DNA of 34,618 nt from Nitrososphaerota archaeon (GCA_023381255.1 JAMCTX010000006.1:1-34618); one strand, 5' to 3'; positions 7,991 through 16,181 are shown, counted from the stretch's first letter. Made by a program: numbers and translations. The notes: generated by a model not told the origin, from the letters alone.

Positions 7991-8012
7991 TTCCAGTGGA
8001 AATCTGGGGGTA
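7991..8012 (+). repeat. Origin recognition box 3 at the start of orc1
   Basis: TCCAGTGGA at 7992-8000 followed by GGGGG at 8006-8010, one base different in spacer sequence from boxes 1 and 2. It sits in the leader or first codons of orc1/cdc6, so initiator binding could repress its own gene. Confidence 0.75.
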
Positions 8013-8017
8013 TGGGG

Positions 8018-9226
8018 ATGGATAGTTCTGATATAGTAGATAAAGTATTTGAAAAGGCCACTAAAGGAGATCGTTTGATCACCAACCCGGACGTATTAAA
8101 ACTTGATTACATACCTAATAAAATACTTTATCGTGACATTCAGACGGAGAAAATAGCTTCAGTTTTATCACCAGTTCTAAATCTGGTTAAACCATCAAAT
8201 TTGTTTATTTATGGTAAAACCGGTACAGGAAAAACAATGGTCACAAAGTTTGTCATGAATGCATTGGAAAACAAGAAGAAAGACAACAAAACGGTTATCA
8301 GTTATATAAATTCTAGAACCAGCGGCACCATATATAGAGTCCTGTCAGACATTGCATATACATTAAAAATTAAGGTTCCATTTACAGGATTGTCAGTTAG
8401 TGAAGTACAAAAAAGAATTTTTGAATATTTAAAAGAAAACGAGATAAAACTTCTATTAGTATTAGATGAAGTTGATTTCTTAGTAAATTCACCACTAAAA
8501 AAAGATGGTGGGAATGACTTATTATATGAATTAACAAGATATGGAAGTTACGCCAACTCAAATAGCTTCATATCTATAATAGGAATTTCTAATGATATAA
8601 AATTTAAGGATTACCTAGAATCCAGGGTTTACAGCAGTTTACATGACGAAGAAGTTTTTTTTCCGCCATACAGTGTTGAAGAATTAAAAGACATACTTAA
8701 AGAAAGAGCCAGCATTGCATTTATTGGCAATGCGATAACAGAAGACGTTATTAATTTAATAGCCGCCCGTTCAGGAGGAGAACACGGCGATGCCAGAAGG
8801 GCGGTAGATTTGCTAAGAGTTGCCGCAGAACTGGCAGAAAGAGAAAACGCTAAAAAAATAGAAATAAGACATGTTCAAGAAGCTTCAAAAAACATGGAAC
8901 AGGATAAGGTTAGCGAAGCAATTTCTTCCTTACCAATTCAGGAAAAGCTTGTTATGTTAACAATAGCATCTTTAAAAGAGGCCGAAAATACCGGCCACAT
9001 TTATATCAAGTATTTAAATACCTGTGAAAATTTAGGAATACAGCCATTAACACAGCGAAGGGTGAGCGCAATCATAAACGAATTGGATATGCTTGGCTTA
9101 ATAAGTGCACCAGTTATTAATAGGGGCAGATATGGCAGGTCAAAAAAAATTAGCTTGGCTTTGGATAGAAATACAACCGTCAAAATAATTAAAGAAGACG
9201 AAGTGCTAAAAAACCTGAGCATATAA
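8018..9226 (+). CDS. orc1: Origin-binding initiator Orc1/Cdc6
   Basis: AAA+ initiator that binds ORB repeats and recruits MCM. Counting from 8018, Walker A is GKTGTGKT at 66-73, Walker B LVLDEVD at 147-153, and sensor 2 GDARRAVDLL at about 257-266. A C-terminal winged-helix DNA-binding domain fills about 290-402. An in-frame ATG exists at 7988, but that version would encode the ORB box as its first codons and would start at or before the predicted transcription start. The ATG at 8018 (or 8012) gives the usual N-terminus (MDSSDIVDKVF), so I chose it. The gene abuts the origin and diverges from gins-mcm. ORB 3 over its leader suggests autoregulation. Confidence 0.95.
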   Translation: MDSSDIVDKVFEKATKGDRLITNPDVLKLDYIPNKILYRDIQTEKIASVLSPVLNLVKPSNLFIYGKTGTGKTMVTKFVMNALENKKKDNKTVISYINSRTSGTIYRVLSDIAYTLKIKVPFTGLSVSEVQKRIFEYLKENEIKLLLVLDEVDFLVNSPLKKDGGNDLLYELTRYGSYANSNSFISIIGISNDIKFKDYLESRVYSSLHDEEVFFPPYSVEELKDILKERASIAFIGNAITEDVINLIAARSGGEHGDARRAVDLLRVAAELAERENAKKIEIRHVQEASKNMEQDKVSEAISSLPIQEKLVMLTIASLKEAENTGHIYIKYLNTCENLGIQPLTQRRVSAIINELDMLGLISAPVINRGRYGRSKKISLALDRNTTVKIIKEDEVLKNLSI

Positions 9227-9291
9227 ATTAACAAATAGAAACTAACTCAATAGAAAAGCTTAAGATGGGGGCATTCAATATGCGAGCTTAT

Positions 9292-9573
9292 ATGCCGCAC
9301 AATAAGGGTTACCGAAGAAAGACAAGGCAGCTTTTGAGTTCAGAAGGCAAAAGGGGGTTATCTTATTTATTAAATGAATATAAGGTGGGTGACAGGGCGG
9401 TAATAAAAATTGACCCCGCGCAGCACAGAGGAATGCCTCATAGAAGATTCCATGGAAAAGTGGGCACAATCAAGCAAATAGGGAAAAGGTCTGTTTCATT
9501 AAATGTAATGATTGGTAATAAAGAAAAGAACATTTATACAAGGTATGAGCACATAACGCCATTCAAAGGCTGA
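9292..9573 (+). CDS. rpl21e: Large-subunit ribosomal protein L21e
   Basis: Archaeal/eukaryotic ribosomal protein of the 60S/50S-type subunit. The start MPHNKGYRRKTR and the block KVGDRAVIKIDPAQHRGMP followed by FHGKVGTI are the L21e signature (SH3-like barrel). In-frame ATGs at 9265 and 9280 would add 9 or 4 residues; 9292 gives the family-like N-terminus and a length of 93, near the usual 95-100. It is followed six bases later by rpoF, the conserved archaeal pair. The DUF655 gene that usually comes next lies instead at 23726-24286. Confidence 0.92.
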   Translation: MPHNKGYRRKTRQLLSSEGKRGLSYLLNEYKVGDRAVIKIDPAQHRGMPHRRFHGKVGTIKQIGKRSVSLNVMIGNKEKNIYTRYEHITPFKG

Positions 9574-9579
9574 TTTTCA

Positions 9580-9900
9580 ATGACTAAAATAAACAAGGCC
9601 TCCAAGATAACAATGCACGAAGCCAAAGAGCTTTTGTCAAAAAACCAAGAAGAGTTGGATGACTTGCAGCGAAGAACTTTGGAATACTTGAACACGTTCT
9701 CAAAATTGCCCCCGGAAAAGGCCAGGTCTTTTGTTAACAGGCTTGTTAATGAGGCATCGCTGGACGAAGATGTTGCAATTCAGCTTGTTAATATTTATCC
9801 TGGCACGGCAGAAGAAATAAGAACATATCTCGTAAGTTGGAAAAAACTGGTTACTACTGAAGCACTGGAAAAAATATATAACATTTTACATAAAAACTGA
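9580..9900 (+). CDS. rpoF: DNA-directed RNA polymerase subunit F (Rpb4)
   Basis: Archaeal Rpb4 homologue, which with subunit E' (Rpb7) forms the stalk of RNA polymerase. The 106 residues show the family pattern RRTLEYLNTFSKLPPEKAR at about 31-49, then a leucine-rich helix pair, then IYPGTAEEIRTYL and a C-terminal LEKIYNIL. It follows rpl21e by six bases, the common archaeal arrangement. Sequence conservation is modest, but pattern plus neighbour make the call firm. Confidence 0.88.
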   Translation: MTKINKASKITMHEAKELLSKNQEELDDLQRRTLEYLNTFSKLPPEKARSFVNRLVNEASLDEDVAIQLVNIYPGTAEEIRTYLVSWKKLVTTEALEKIYNILHKN

Positions 9901-9936
9901 TTATATTGAACGCAAAATAAAAACACCATCAGCAAA

Positions 9937-9944
9937 TTTATTAA
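9937..9944 (+). promoter_or_regulatory. TATA-like box of the XPF-type nuclease
   Basis: TTTATTAA 29 nt before the GTG start at 9966. Confidence 0.45.
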
Positions 9945-9965
9945 AAAGCATGGCAAAAACTGCCT

Positions 9966-10649
9966 GTGACTGAAATTGTTGTTGATTATAGAGAACAAGC
10001 ATCCGAATTGCCTAGGATTCTTGGTGAACTGGGGCTCGAAGTCAGCTTCAGGCAACTTGGCATTGGAGATTATATAATATCTGAGGACCTGGCTATAGAG
10101 CGCAAGACGGTTCATGATTTTATATCATCCATTTTTGACGGCCGCCTGTTTAGACAAGCAGACGACTTGAGCAATAATTACAAAACGCCAATTATCTTAA
10201 TAGAGGGGGATATGTCCCTTACTTCTCAAATATTGAATAATCCCAAAATTTATTATGGAGCACTAGCAAGCTTGATAATAAATTTTAATATAAAAACAGC
10301 TTTTGTGCCAACCGTTGAAGAAAGCGCAATATTTATAGAAAGATTGGCATTTAATTTTAAAAAAGGACAAAAACCTAGAATTATATATAAACAGAAAGCA
10401 GTAACAACAGACGACGATCAGATATATTTAATTTCTTCATTGCCAGGGATTGGGCCCAAGCTTGCGGAGAAAATGATTATGATATTTGGGTCTCCATCAA
10501 ACGCATTTAACGCCAAATTATCAGAATTGGCTAGGGTTATCGGCCCCACAAAGGCTAGGAAAATAAAAAAAGTGCTTGAATATAACAGGAAGAAGCCAGA
10601 GGGCAACTCTCAAATTAAACTAAATCCAGATCAAAATGAAACACAGTAA
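9966..10649 (+). CDS. XPF/ERCC4-type structure-specific endonuclease (short form)
   Basis: Short archaeal XPF homologue of 227 residues without the helicase half found in euryarchaeal Hef. The nuclease domain holds GDY at 34-36 and the ERKxxxD signature at 45-51, with D7 in VVDYRE and the downstream FDGRLFRQ all in place. A tandem helix-hairpin-helix domain follows (LPGIGPKLAEKM near 153-165, ELARVIGPTKARKIKKVL near 184-201). Enzymes of this kind cut 3'-flap and fork structures and often bind the sliding clamp PCNA through a C-terminal peptide; the tail here is polar and shows no obvious clamp-binding motif. The GTG start at 9966 fits the TATA spacing of this genome. Confidence 0.92.
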   Translation: MTEIVVDYREQASELPRILGELGLEVSFRQLGIGDYIISEDLAIERKTVHDFISSIFDGRLFRQADDLSNNYKTPIILIEGDMSLTSQILNNPKIYYGALASLIINFNIKTAFVPTVEESAIFIERLAFNFKKGQKPRIIYKQKAVTTDDDQIYLISSLPGIGPKLAEKMIMIFGSPSNAFNAKLSELARVIGPTKARKIKKVLEYNRKKPEGNSQIKLNPDQNETQ

Positions 10650-10700
10650 AAAATAGTATGCGAAAGGGTTAAAAAAAGGGCATTTTAAAATGACATAGCG

Positions 10701-10985
10701 TTGCCAAAAAAGAGAAAAAGTAGGGGAAGGAGTAAGGGTTCAAAGGGAAGAAGTGAATACGTCACGTGCAGTTCGTGTGGGGCTCGAGTTCCGCGCGATA
10801 AGGCCAAAAAAGTAACAGTCAGAGTACCTCTGGTTGACTCGGCACTGGCTAAAGAACTGCAAGCAAAGGGCGCAATTATTCCATATACTGTTGCTACAAA
10901 ATATTACTGTATTTCGTGCGCGGTGCATATGGGCATAGTCAAAGTTAGGTCCAGAGATGAAAGGAAATCAGAATCCATGAGATGA
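10701..10985 (+). CDS. rps26e: Small-subunit ribosomal protein S26e
   Basis: Zinc-binding ribosomal protein of 94 residues with the S26e layout: a basic N-terminus (PKKRKSRGRSKGSKGR), CSSCGARVPRDKA with the first Cys pair at 23-26, and YYCISCAVHMGIVKVR carrying the second pair. It starts with TTG at 10701, supported by an A/T-rich TATA-like element near 10668-10677. S26e is found in eukaryotes, TACK and Asgard archaea and some DPANN archaea, and is lacking in most Euryarchaeota, so it is a clue to lineage. Its TGA stop overlaps the ATG of folP in an ATGA junction. Confidence 0.92.
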   Translation: MPKKRKSRGRSKGSKGRSEYVTCSSCGARVPRDKAKKVTVRVPLVDSALAKELQAKGAIIPYTVATKYYCISCAVHMGIVKVRSRDERKSESMR

Positions 10986-11824
10986 GCGTCTCCTATCTTG
11001 GGAATGTTAAGGTAGGCTTGGGAGAAACAGTAAAGCTAATTGCAGCTATTAACTTGAGTCCAGAGTCCTTTTTTGTGGGTTCTGTGGTGACCAAAGGGGA
11101 GGAGTTAGAAAAAAAGGTATTATCAAGCATTAGCGAGGGTGCAAGCATAATTGATCTGGGCGGAATGAGCACCGCGCCTTATAGAAAAACCTTTGTAAGT
11201 GAATCAGTTGAACTAGACAGAATTTTATGGGCGCTTGACGCAATAAAAAATTTAAATATTAAATCAGAAATATCTATAGACACTCAAAGGAATAAAATCA
11301 TGGAAGAATCGTTGAAAAAAGGCGCCTCAATTATAAATGATATAAGCGGATTATCAGATAGAAGGGCGGCAAAAATTATAAAAGACTATGGCGCATCGCT
11401 AATATTGTGCGCGGCTGGTAACGCGCACGGCGTAAGTGACCCAGGTGGGTTTGTTGTTAACGCGATAAATAACTCTTTAAATAACGCCTTAAATGCAGGA
11501 ATAGAGCCTAATAAAATAATAATCGACCCCGCCATAGGATTTTTTCGAAACTCTTTGCTTCCAAGCCATGATTGGGATGCGGTAGTTATAGCTAACATAG
11601 AAAAGATAAAAAGAAGGGTTGGTTTTCCAATGCTGGTTGGCGTTTCAAGAAAATCATTTATTGGTTTTATAACAAAGGACGAGGACCCAAGCAAGAGACT
11701 GGCTGGCTCTTTGGCCGCAGCAGCAATTTCGGTTATAAATGGGGTCGACGCCATCAGGACACACGACGTTGCGGAGACAGCAAAGGCGGTTAAGGTTGCA
11801 GAGTACATAAGATCTAAAACATAG
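10982..11824 (+). CDS. folP: Dihydropteroate synthase-like TIM-barrel protein
   Basis: Pterin-binding TIM-barrel enzyme of 280 residues. Conserved strand ends are visible in order: LIAAINLSPESFF (15-28 region), DLGGMSTAP with the invariant D-x-G-x-x-S, ISIDT near 98, IINDISG near 117, IIIDPAIGFF near 179, GVSRKSFIG near 220, and IRTHDV near 260. In DHPS these bind the pterin diphosphate and p-aminobenzoate-like substrate. In archaea homologues serve folate or methanopterin-type cofactors; which applies here is unknown. ATGA overlap with rps26e indicates cotranscription. Confidence 0.88.
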   Translation: MSVSYLGNVKVGLGETVKLIAAINLSPESFFVGSVVTKGEELEKKVLSSISEGASIIDLGGMSTAPYRKTFVSESVELDRILWALDAIKNLNIKSEISIDTQRNKIMEESLKKGASIINDISGLSDRRAAKIIKDYGASLILCAAGNAHGVSDPGGFVVNAINNSLNNALNAGIEPNKIIIDPAIGFFRNSLLPSHDWDAVVIANIEKIKRRVGFPMLVGVSRKSFIGFITKDEDPSKRLAGSLAAAAISVINGVDAIRTHDVAETAKAVKVAEYIRSKT

Positions 11825-11875
11825 GTTTTAAAAATAAGATTAAATATTTACAGTTCGCTGGTTTATTAAAAGAAA

Positions 11876-14014
11876 TTGAGCGAATTTAAATTAAGGGTTG
11901 TTGATGCACTGCCCCGAGATACCGGCAAATACCGCGTTAGGATTCCAGATAAATTAATTAAATTAATGAAATTAAAAAGAGGGGATATTATAACAATAGC
12001 AGGAAAATCTTTGACCGCCGCCTATGCTTTACCGCATTATGACAAAGACACTGAAACAATAAAGATGGATAATATAACAAGAAAAAACGCAGGCACAGAA
12101 ATCGGAGATTATGTTACAATAAAGCGGACCGGCTTGCAGGAAGCGCTCCAGATACAAGTTGAACTTAATAATCCAAGTTTAAAACTAGATAAAAAAGCAC
12201 TTGAAGCCGTTTTTAAAAAAAATCTTAGCGGCATTCCTGTTATTGAAAACAACATTTTAGAAACAAAGTTTATGGGAAATACAATAACATTCTTGATAAC
12301 ATCTACCAACCCCAAGGGGGCAGTTAAAATAACCAGCAAAACAAAAATTCTGCAGGGCCATAAAAAAAGGACCGAAAACGGGGCATCATATCAGGATGTA
12401 GGTGGATTAAAAGATCAGTTACAAATGCTCAGAGAAATGGTGGAGTTGCCTCTAAAATACCCCAAATTATTCAAGAAAGTTGGAATAGAGCCGCCCAGGG
12501 GAGTTCTGCTTTATGGTCCGCCCGGATGTGGCAAAACCCTTCTTGCAAAGGCGCTTGCAAATGAAACGGATGCAAGCTTTTATTCAATAAATGGCCCAGA
12601 GATAATGAGTAAGTATTATGGAGAAACTGAAGCTAAATTAAGAGAAATATTCAAGGAAGCCAAAAAGAACGCGCCCAGCATAATCTTTATCGACGAACTG
12701 GATTCTATAGCACCCAAAAGAAGTGAGGCATTTGGGGAAGCAGAGGTTCGCGTGGTGGCGCAGCTGTTAACATTGATGGATGGGTTAAAGGACCGCGGTG
12801 ACGTAATTGTGATAGGTGCAACTAACAGAGTCGAAGACGTTGACCCCGCCTTAAGGCGTCCAGGAAGGTTTGATAGGGAATTGGAGATTGGAGTACCAAA
12901 CGAAGACGGAAGATTGGAAATTTTAAATATTCACATCAGAGGCATGCCATTGGAACACACGGTTGATCTCAAAAAATATGCTAGAATGACGGCAGGATAT
13001 AGTGGGGCTGATTTGGCTGCACTGTGCCGTGAGGCGGCATTCAATGCCATTAGAAGAATTACACCACAAACCTTGGAGGAAAAAAAACTCGTTGAAGAAA
13101 AAATTAACACAGTATTTGTAACTGATTCGGATTTTATTAATGCCTATAGGCAAATTGTTCCCACAGCATTAAGGGAACTGTATTTTGAGATTCCAAAGAT
13201 TTCTTGGAATGACATAGGGGGTTACGAAAACCTAATATCTAAATTAAAATTAAACGTAGTAGAAGCCATAGAAAACATAGAAAAATTCAAGAAAGTTGGA
13301 ATAGAGCCGCCCAGGGGAGTTCTGCTTTATGGTCCGCCCGGATGTGGCAAAACCCTTCTTGCAAAGGCGCTTGCAAATGAAGCAAAAGCAAACTTGATAA
13401 CAATCAAAGGGCCAGAGATCCTAAGCAAGTGGGTTGGAGAATCAGAAAAAGCAGTAAGGGAAATCTTTAGGAAAGCAAAATCTTCAGCGCCATCTATTAT
13501 ACTGTTAGATGAAGTAGATTCCATTACTAAAATAAGGGGATCAAATCAGGACTCCATCGAATCAATTGTAAGTCAGCTTATAACAGCAATTGATTCACTT
13601 CAGCCTGAGGATTTGGTATTTATAATTGGGACTACAAACAGACCAGACTTGATCGACCCCTCATTGCTTAGACCAGGAAGGTTTGATTTGCTAGTGTATG
13701 TTGGCCCCCCAAATGCGGAAGAAAGAAACAAAATTTTAACCACGTTTATAAAAAAAACACTAGTAGAAGAAAAAATAGACATTAATAAAATCGTCGAAAA
13801 AACAGAGGGCTATTCTGGAGCCGACCTAAAATCACTGGTAAGGGAAGCAGGGCTTGTTGCTATTAGCAGAGGATCAGAAAAAATTGAGTTAAAAGACTTC
13901 AGTGAAAGCTTACAACGAGTAAAACCAACGTTGACACCGGCGCTCCTAAAGTTTTATGATGAAATAAACAAACACATTGAATCCAGATTCACCCAATCAT
14001 CAGTTTATACTTAA
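11876..14014 (+). CDS. Cdc48/VAT-type AAA+ unfoldase
   Basis: Double-ring AAA+ ATPase of 712 residues, the archaeal Cdc48/p97 (VAT) type, which unfolds proteins for the proteasome. An N-terminal double-psi barrel plus a second small domain cover about 1-170. D1 has Walker A GPPGCGKT at about 214-221, Walker [15 protein letters not shown] and the arginine-finger region [10 protein letters not shown]2 repeats Walker A at about 486-493, with Walker [11 protein letters not shown] and LRPGRFDLL. The start is TTG at 11876, with a TATA-like TTAAATATT about 31-36 nt upstream. A 97-bp stretch is identical in D1 and D2 at nucleotide level, which points to recent gene conversion. It lies alone between folP and the HIT gene. 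Confidence 0.96.
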   Translation: MSEFKLRVVDALPRDTGKYRVRIPDKLIKLMKLKRGDIITIAGKSLTAAYALPHYDKDTETIKMDNITRKNAGTEIGDYVTIKRTGLQEALQIQVELNNPSLKLDKKALEAVFKKNLSGIPVIENNILETKFMGNTITFLITSTNPKGAVKITSKTKILQGHKKRTENGASYQDVGGLKDQLQMLREMVELPLKYPKLFKKVGIEPPRGVLLYGPPGCGKTLLAKALANETDASFYSINGPEIMSKYYGETEAKLREIFKEAKKNAPSIIFIDELDSIAPKRSEAFGEAEVRVVAQLLTLMDGLKDRGDVIVIGATNRVEDVDPALRRPGRFDRELEIGVPNEDGRLEILNIHIRGMPLEHTVDLKKYARMTAGYSGADLAALCREAAFNAIRRITPQTLEEKKLVEEKINTVFVTDSDFINAYRQIVPTALRELYFEIPKISWNDIGGYENLISKLKLNVVEAIENIEKFKKVGIEPPRGVLLYGPPGCGKTLLAKALANEAKANLITIKGPEILSKWVGESEKAVREIFRKAKSSAPSIILLDEVDSITKIRGSNQDSIESIVSQLITAIDSLQPEDLVFIIGTTNRPDLIDPSLLRPGRFDLLVYVGPPNAEERNKILTTFIKKTLVEEKIDINKIVEKTEGYSGADLKSLVREAGLVAISRGSEKIELKDFSESLQRVKPTLTPALLKFYDEINKHIESRFTQSSVYT
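12469..12565 (+). repeat. 97-bp internal direct repeat in cdc48, copy in D1
   Basis: Identical base for base to 13285-13381 and in the same reading frame. It encodes residues 199-230, covering the segment before Walker A, Walker A itself and the following helix. Confidence 0.95.
13285..13381 (+). repeat. 97-bp internal direct repeat in cdc48, copy in D2
   Basis: Second copy, residues 471-502. DNA outside the repeat diverges at once on both sides, including synonymous sites, although the two AAA domains are homologous throughout. Confidence 0.95.
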
Positions 14015-14090
14015 CTAGCCTTAAAAAACTACATATAGTTTATAAAATTATTAATGACTTTAAAAATGTAGGAGTTAGCGTTTAAAAAGA

Positions 14091-14098
14091 TTTAAATT
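14091..14098 (+). promoter_or_regulatory. TATA-like box of the HIT gene
   Basis: TTTAAATT 31 nt before the ATG at 14122. Confidence 0.5.
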
Positions 14099-14121
14099 GG
14101 AACTCATTTTAATATGATAAA

Positions 14122-14595
14122 ATGAAGGTAGTTTGGGCACCATGGAGAATTGATTTTATTGAAACTGCACCAAAAAATTGTATATTCTGTGATGCTATTA
14201 AGGCAAATAAAAAGTTTGATAGAGAAAATTTAATCTTATACCGCGGTAAAAGCAGTTTTATTATAATGAACAAATACCCCTACAATAACGGCCATCTTAT
14301 GTTTGTGCCTATAAGGCACATTTCAAAAATATCAGAGTTAACAAAGGGAGAATTGGCAGAAATTTTTTCAATGGTTAATCAAAGCGAAAAATGTTTAAAA
14401 GAAAAATTCAAGCCCCACGGGTTTAATTTTGGTGCCAACATTGGGGAGGATGCTGGAGCGGGATTTGAACACTTGCACTTCCATTTGGTTCCACGCTGGA
14501 GGGGAGACACCAATTTCATGCCGGTTATAGGCGAAGTAAAAGTTTTGCCAGAGCATCTGTATAGGACATATGATAAATTGAAGGGCTGCTTTTAA
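14122..14595 (+). CDS. HIT-family nucleotide hydrolase/phosphorylase
   Basis: Histidine-triad protein of 157 residues. The catalytic triad HLHFHLVP sits at 117-124, with the middle histidine H119 as nucleophile. The conserved N-terminus (WAPWRIDF, then CIFC at 20-23) is typical of the subgroup related to mycobacterial Rv2613c, an Ap4A phosphorylase; the Cys pair often helps bind zinc. The enzyme likely cleaves a dinucleoside polyphosphate or AMP conjugate in the cytosol. Which substrate is unknown. It stands alone with its own leaderless-type promoter. Confidence 0.88.
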   Translation: MKVVWAPWRIDFIETAPKNCIFCDAIKANKKFDRENLILYRGKSSFIIMNKYPYNNGHLMFVPIRHISKISELTKGELAEIFSMVNQSEKCLKEKFKPHGFNFGANIGEDAGAGFEHLHFHLVPRWRGDTNFMPVIGEVKVLPEHLYRTYDKLKGCF

Positions 14596-14721
14596 TACAA
14601 GAATAAATAGGTTAAAGCTAATAAAAAGCCGGCGTAATAAAATCCTAAAGCACAAATCATACCATATCAAATAGGGAAAAGCACAAAACTCCTTCCAGAT
14701 AAAGGGGCAAGACAATAACCA

Positions 14722-14729
14722 TTTATATA
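14722..14729 (+). promoter_or_regulatory. TATA-like box that decides the start of the Elf1-like gene
   Basis: TTTATATA 32 nt before the ATG at 14754. It argues against the more upstream in-frame ATG at 14730, which lies next to the box. Confidence 0.55.
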
Positions 14730-14753
14730 ATGGCTATAATCCAATTTATGATA

Positions 14754-14984
14754 ATGACAAGGAAAAAGAGGAGAGTTGTAAAACCAGTTAGAAGAGCAAT
14801 ACCAGAGATCTTAAGGTGCCCAAAGTGTGGTTCAATATCTGTAAAAGTTATTAAAAACGAAAGCGGCTGGACAGTAATATGCGGAAACTGTGGCCTAAAA
14901 TACCAAAAACCAGCCTCAGAACAAGAATACATAGATGTTTATAACGAATTTGTAGACGCATTTAATTCAGGGAAAATATCATGA
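14754..14984 (+). CDS. Elf1-like zinc-ribbon transcription elongation factor
   Basis: Small basic protein of 76 residues with a zinc ribbon: LRCPKCGSISVKV and, about 20 residues on, VICGNCGLKYQ, preceded by a basic tail (MTRKKRRVVKPVRR). This is the layout of archaeal homologues of eukaryotic Elf1, which binds RNA polymerase during elongation; the acidic C-terminal helix (YIDVYNEFVDAF) is also typical. In-frame ATGs at 14730 and 14748 exist, but promoter spacing and the basic start favour 14754. Its TGA overlaps the ATG of GGGP synthase. Confidence 0.8.
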   Translation: MTRKKRRVVKPVRRAIPEILRCPKCGSISVKVIKNESGWTVICGNCGLKYQKPASEQEYIDVYNEFVDAFNSGKIS

Positions 14985-15736
14985 ATAAGGAAAATCAGAT
15001 AGGAACCGTTGAGTCATACTTGAACCATAGAAGGAAGGAGAAGGCATTATGTCTACCATTGATAGACCCGGTAAACCAAAAATTGGATTCACTAATTAAC
15101 ACGGTTAATGAGCTCGAAAAAAATGGCGCTGATGCTTTGCTGGTAGGAGGATCGACCATGGTTGACGTGACATTTTTAGATGATGTGATATTAAAAATCA
15201 AATCGATATCACATATGCCCGTGATATTATTTCCCAATAACATAACAGGTATTTCAAAAAATGCTGACGCAATACTGTTTATGATGCTAATGAATTCCGA
15301 AAATACATATTACGTCGTAGAGGCCCAAGTCTTAGGATCTGGATTGATTTACAAATATCACATAGAACCTATTCCTGCTGGATATATCGTGATAAACGCT
15401 GGTTCAGCGGTATCTCACATAGGTCACGCTCGGCCTTTACCTAACAACAGGGAAATAATTTCACTTTATTCCTTGGCCGCTAAATATTTTGGTTTTAGAT
15501 TATTATATCTTGAGGGGGGATCAGGCACTGCTGAGCCAATTTCGTCCAATATAGTAGAGGCTGCAAAAAAATATTTCAACGGGTTGTTAATTGTTGGAGG
15601 TGGCATAAAGGATAAAGAAACTGCCGCCTCCTTATTAAAAGCTGGTGCTGACGGACTAGTAATAGGGAATTTGTTAGAAGAAAAAGGTGGCACAGAGAGA
15701 TTCAAAGAGATCTCAAATTTATTAAAATCATACTAG
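14981..15736 (+). CDS. Geranylgeranylglyceryl phosphate synthase
   Basis: TIM-barrel prenyltransferase (PcrB/GGGPS family), which makes the first ether bond of archaeal lipids from glycerol-1-phosphate and geranylgeranyl diphosphate. The 251 residues show LIDPVN near 27, GADALLVGGST near 49, a PVILFPNN strand, YIVINAGSAVSHIG, LYLEGGSGTAEP near 175, LIVGGGIKD, and the C-terminal phosphate-binding GADGLVIGN. It probably consumes the product of the prenyl synthase at 3296-4111. It overlaps the Elf1-like gene by 4 bp and, tail to tail, overlaps the next gene by 9 bp. Confidence 0.93.
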   Translation: MNKENQIGTVESYLNHRRKEKALCLPLIDPVNQKLDSLINTVNELEKNGADALLVGGSTMVDVTFLDDVILKIKSISHMPVILFPNNITGISKNADAILFMMLMNSENTYYVVEAQVLGSGLIYKYHIEPIPAGYIVINAGSAVSHIGHARPLPNNREIISLYSLAAKYFGFRLLYLEGGSGTAEPISSNIVEAAKKYFNGLLIVGGGIKDKETAASLLKAGADGLVIGNLLEEKGGTERFKEISNLLKSY

Positions 15737-16081
15737 CATCGCGTCTATTATTTTATCCAAGTTATCTAGCGCAGAATCAGAATAAACCCCTTGTTCTGAT
15801 AGTTTTTTTAGGGCTTCAGCTACTTCAAGCAAGTTAGGTAGATATTCTTTTTTGAGGAACCCAACATAAAACCCAAGTATAAATGTGTATAATGATTCTT
15901 TTATATTTGTGCGCCCCTGCTTTCTAATTGTAGAAACTTCTCCGCTTGGTTTAGATTTCATTGCTTCAATTTCTTGGTTGGTAAACACGCGTTCTGCTAA
16001 CAACAATGAAACACTAACCGCCTGAACCTGCAATTTTGTCAAGCTGGATCTTTTCACTATTTCATCAAAATATATGTCCAT
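15728..16081 (-). CDS. Small helical protein, possible HTH, unknown function
   Basis: I do not recognise a named family. The 117-residue protein appears all-helical. Residues 12-70 have the feel of a helix-turn-helix region (LTKLQVQAVSVSLLLAERVF, then NQEIEAMKS, then a basic TIRKQGRTNIKES), similar in outline to sigma-4/LuxR-like domains. The C-terminal half is two amphipathic helices. Its ATG at 16081 has a TATA-like TATATAAA 29 nt upstream. It diverges from the kdp regulator across 100 bp, so it might regulate or be coregulated with the kdp genes; this is inference. Confidence 0.6.
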   Translation of the reverse strand: MDIYFDEIVKRSSLTKLQVQAVSVSLLLAERVFTNQEIEAMKSKPSGEVSTIRKQGRTNIKESLYTFILGFYVGFLKKEYLPNLLEVAEALKKLSEQGVYSDSALDNLDKIIDAMLV

Positions 16082-16102
16082 AAAACCTTTTAGCTATATA
16101 AT

Positions 16103-16110
16103 TTTATATA
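16103..16110 (-). promoter_or_regulatory. TATA-like box of the small helical gene
   Basis: TATATAAA on the minus strand, 29 nt before the ATG at 16081. It shares a 100-bp divergent region with the kdp promoter. Confidence 0.5.
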
Positions 16111-16152
16111 GTTTGTGTTAAACCCGCAATTACTCACCTATAGACAGCAAGA

Positions 16153-16160
16153 TTTAATAA
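16153..16160 (+). promoter_or_regulatory. TATA-like box of the kdp operon
   Basis: TTTAATAA 29 nt before the ATG at 16182. kdpA and kdpB follow with gaps of 4 and 6 bp, so this is the likely sole promoter of the three genes. Confidence 0.5.
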
Positions 16161-16181
16161 TTAATATGTGATAAACTAGTT

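Larger units (their letters stand above)
7343..8012. other. Chromosomal replication origin (oriC) beside orc1/cdc6
   Basis: This roughly 670-bp region lies between the divergent wHTH-gins-mcm genes and orc1/cdc6. It contains three clear origin-recognition-box (ORB) sequences with the same dyad-plus-G-string design (TCCAGTGGA, five bases, GGGGG), two weaker ones, and an AT-rich block with four perfect copies of a 7-mer. ORB repeats with a short dyad and a run of G beside orc1/cdc6, plus an AT-rich unwinding element, are the hallmark of archaeal origins. The clear boxes share one orientation; one degenerate box at 7851-7874 is inverted. Apart from a doubtful reading frame at 7392-7721 I see no gene here. 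Confidence 0.85.
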
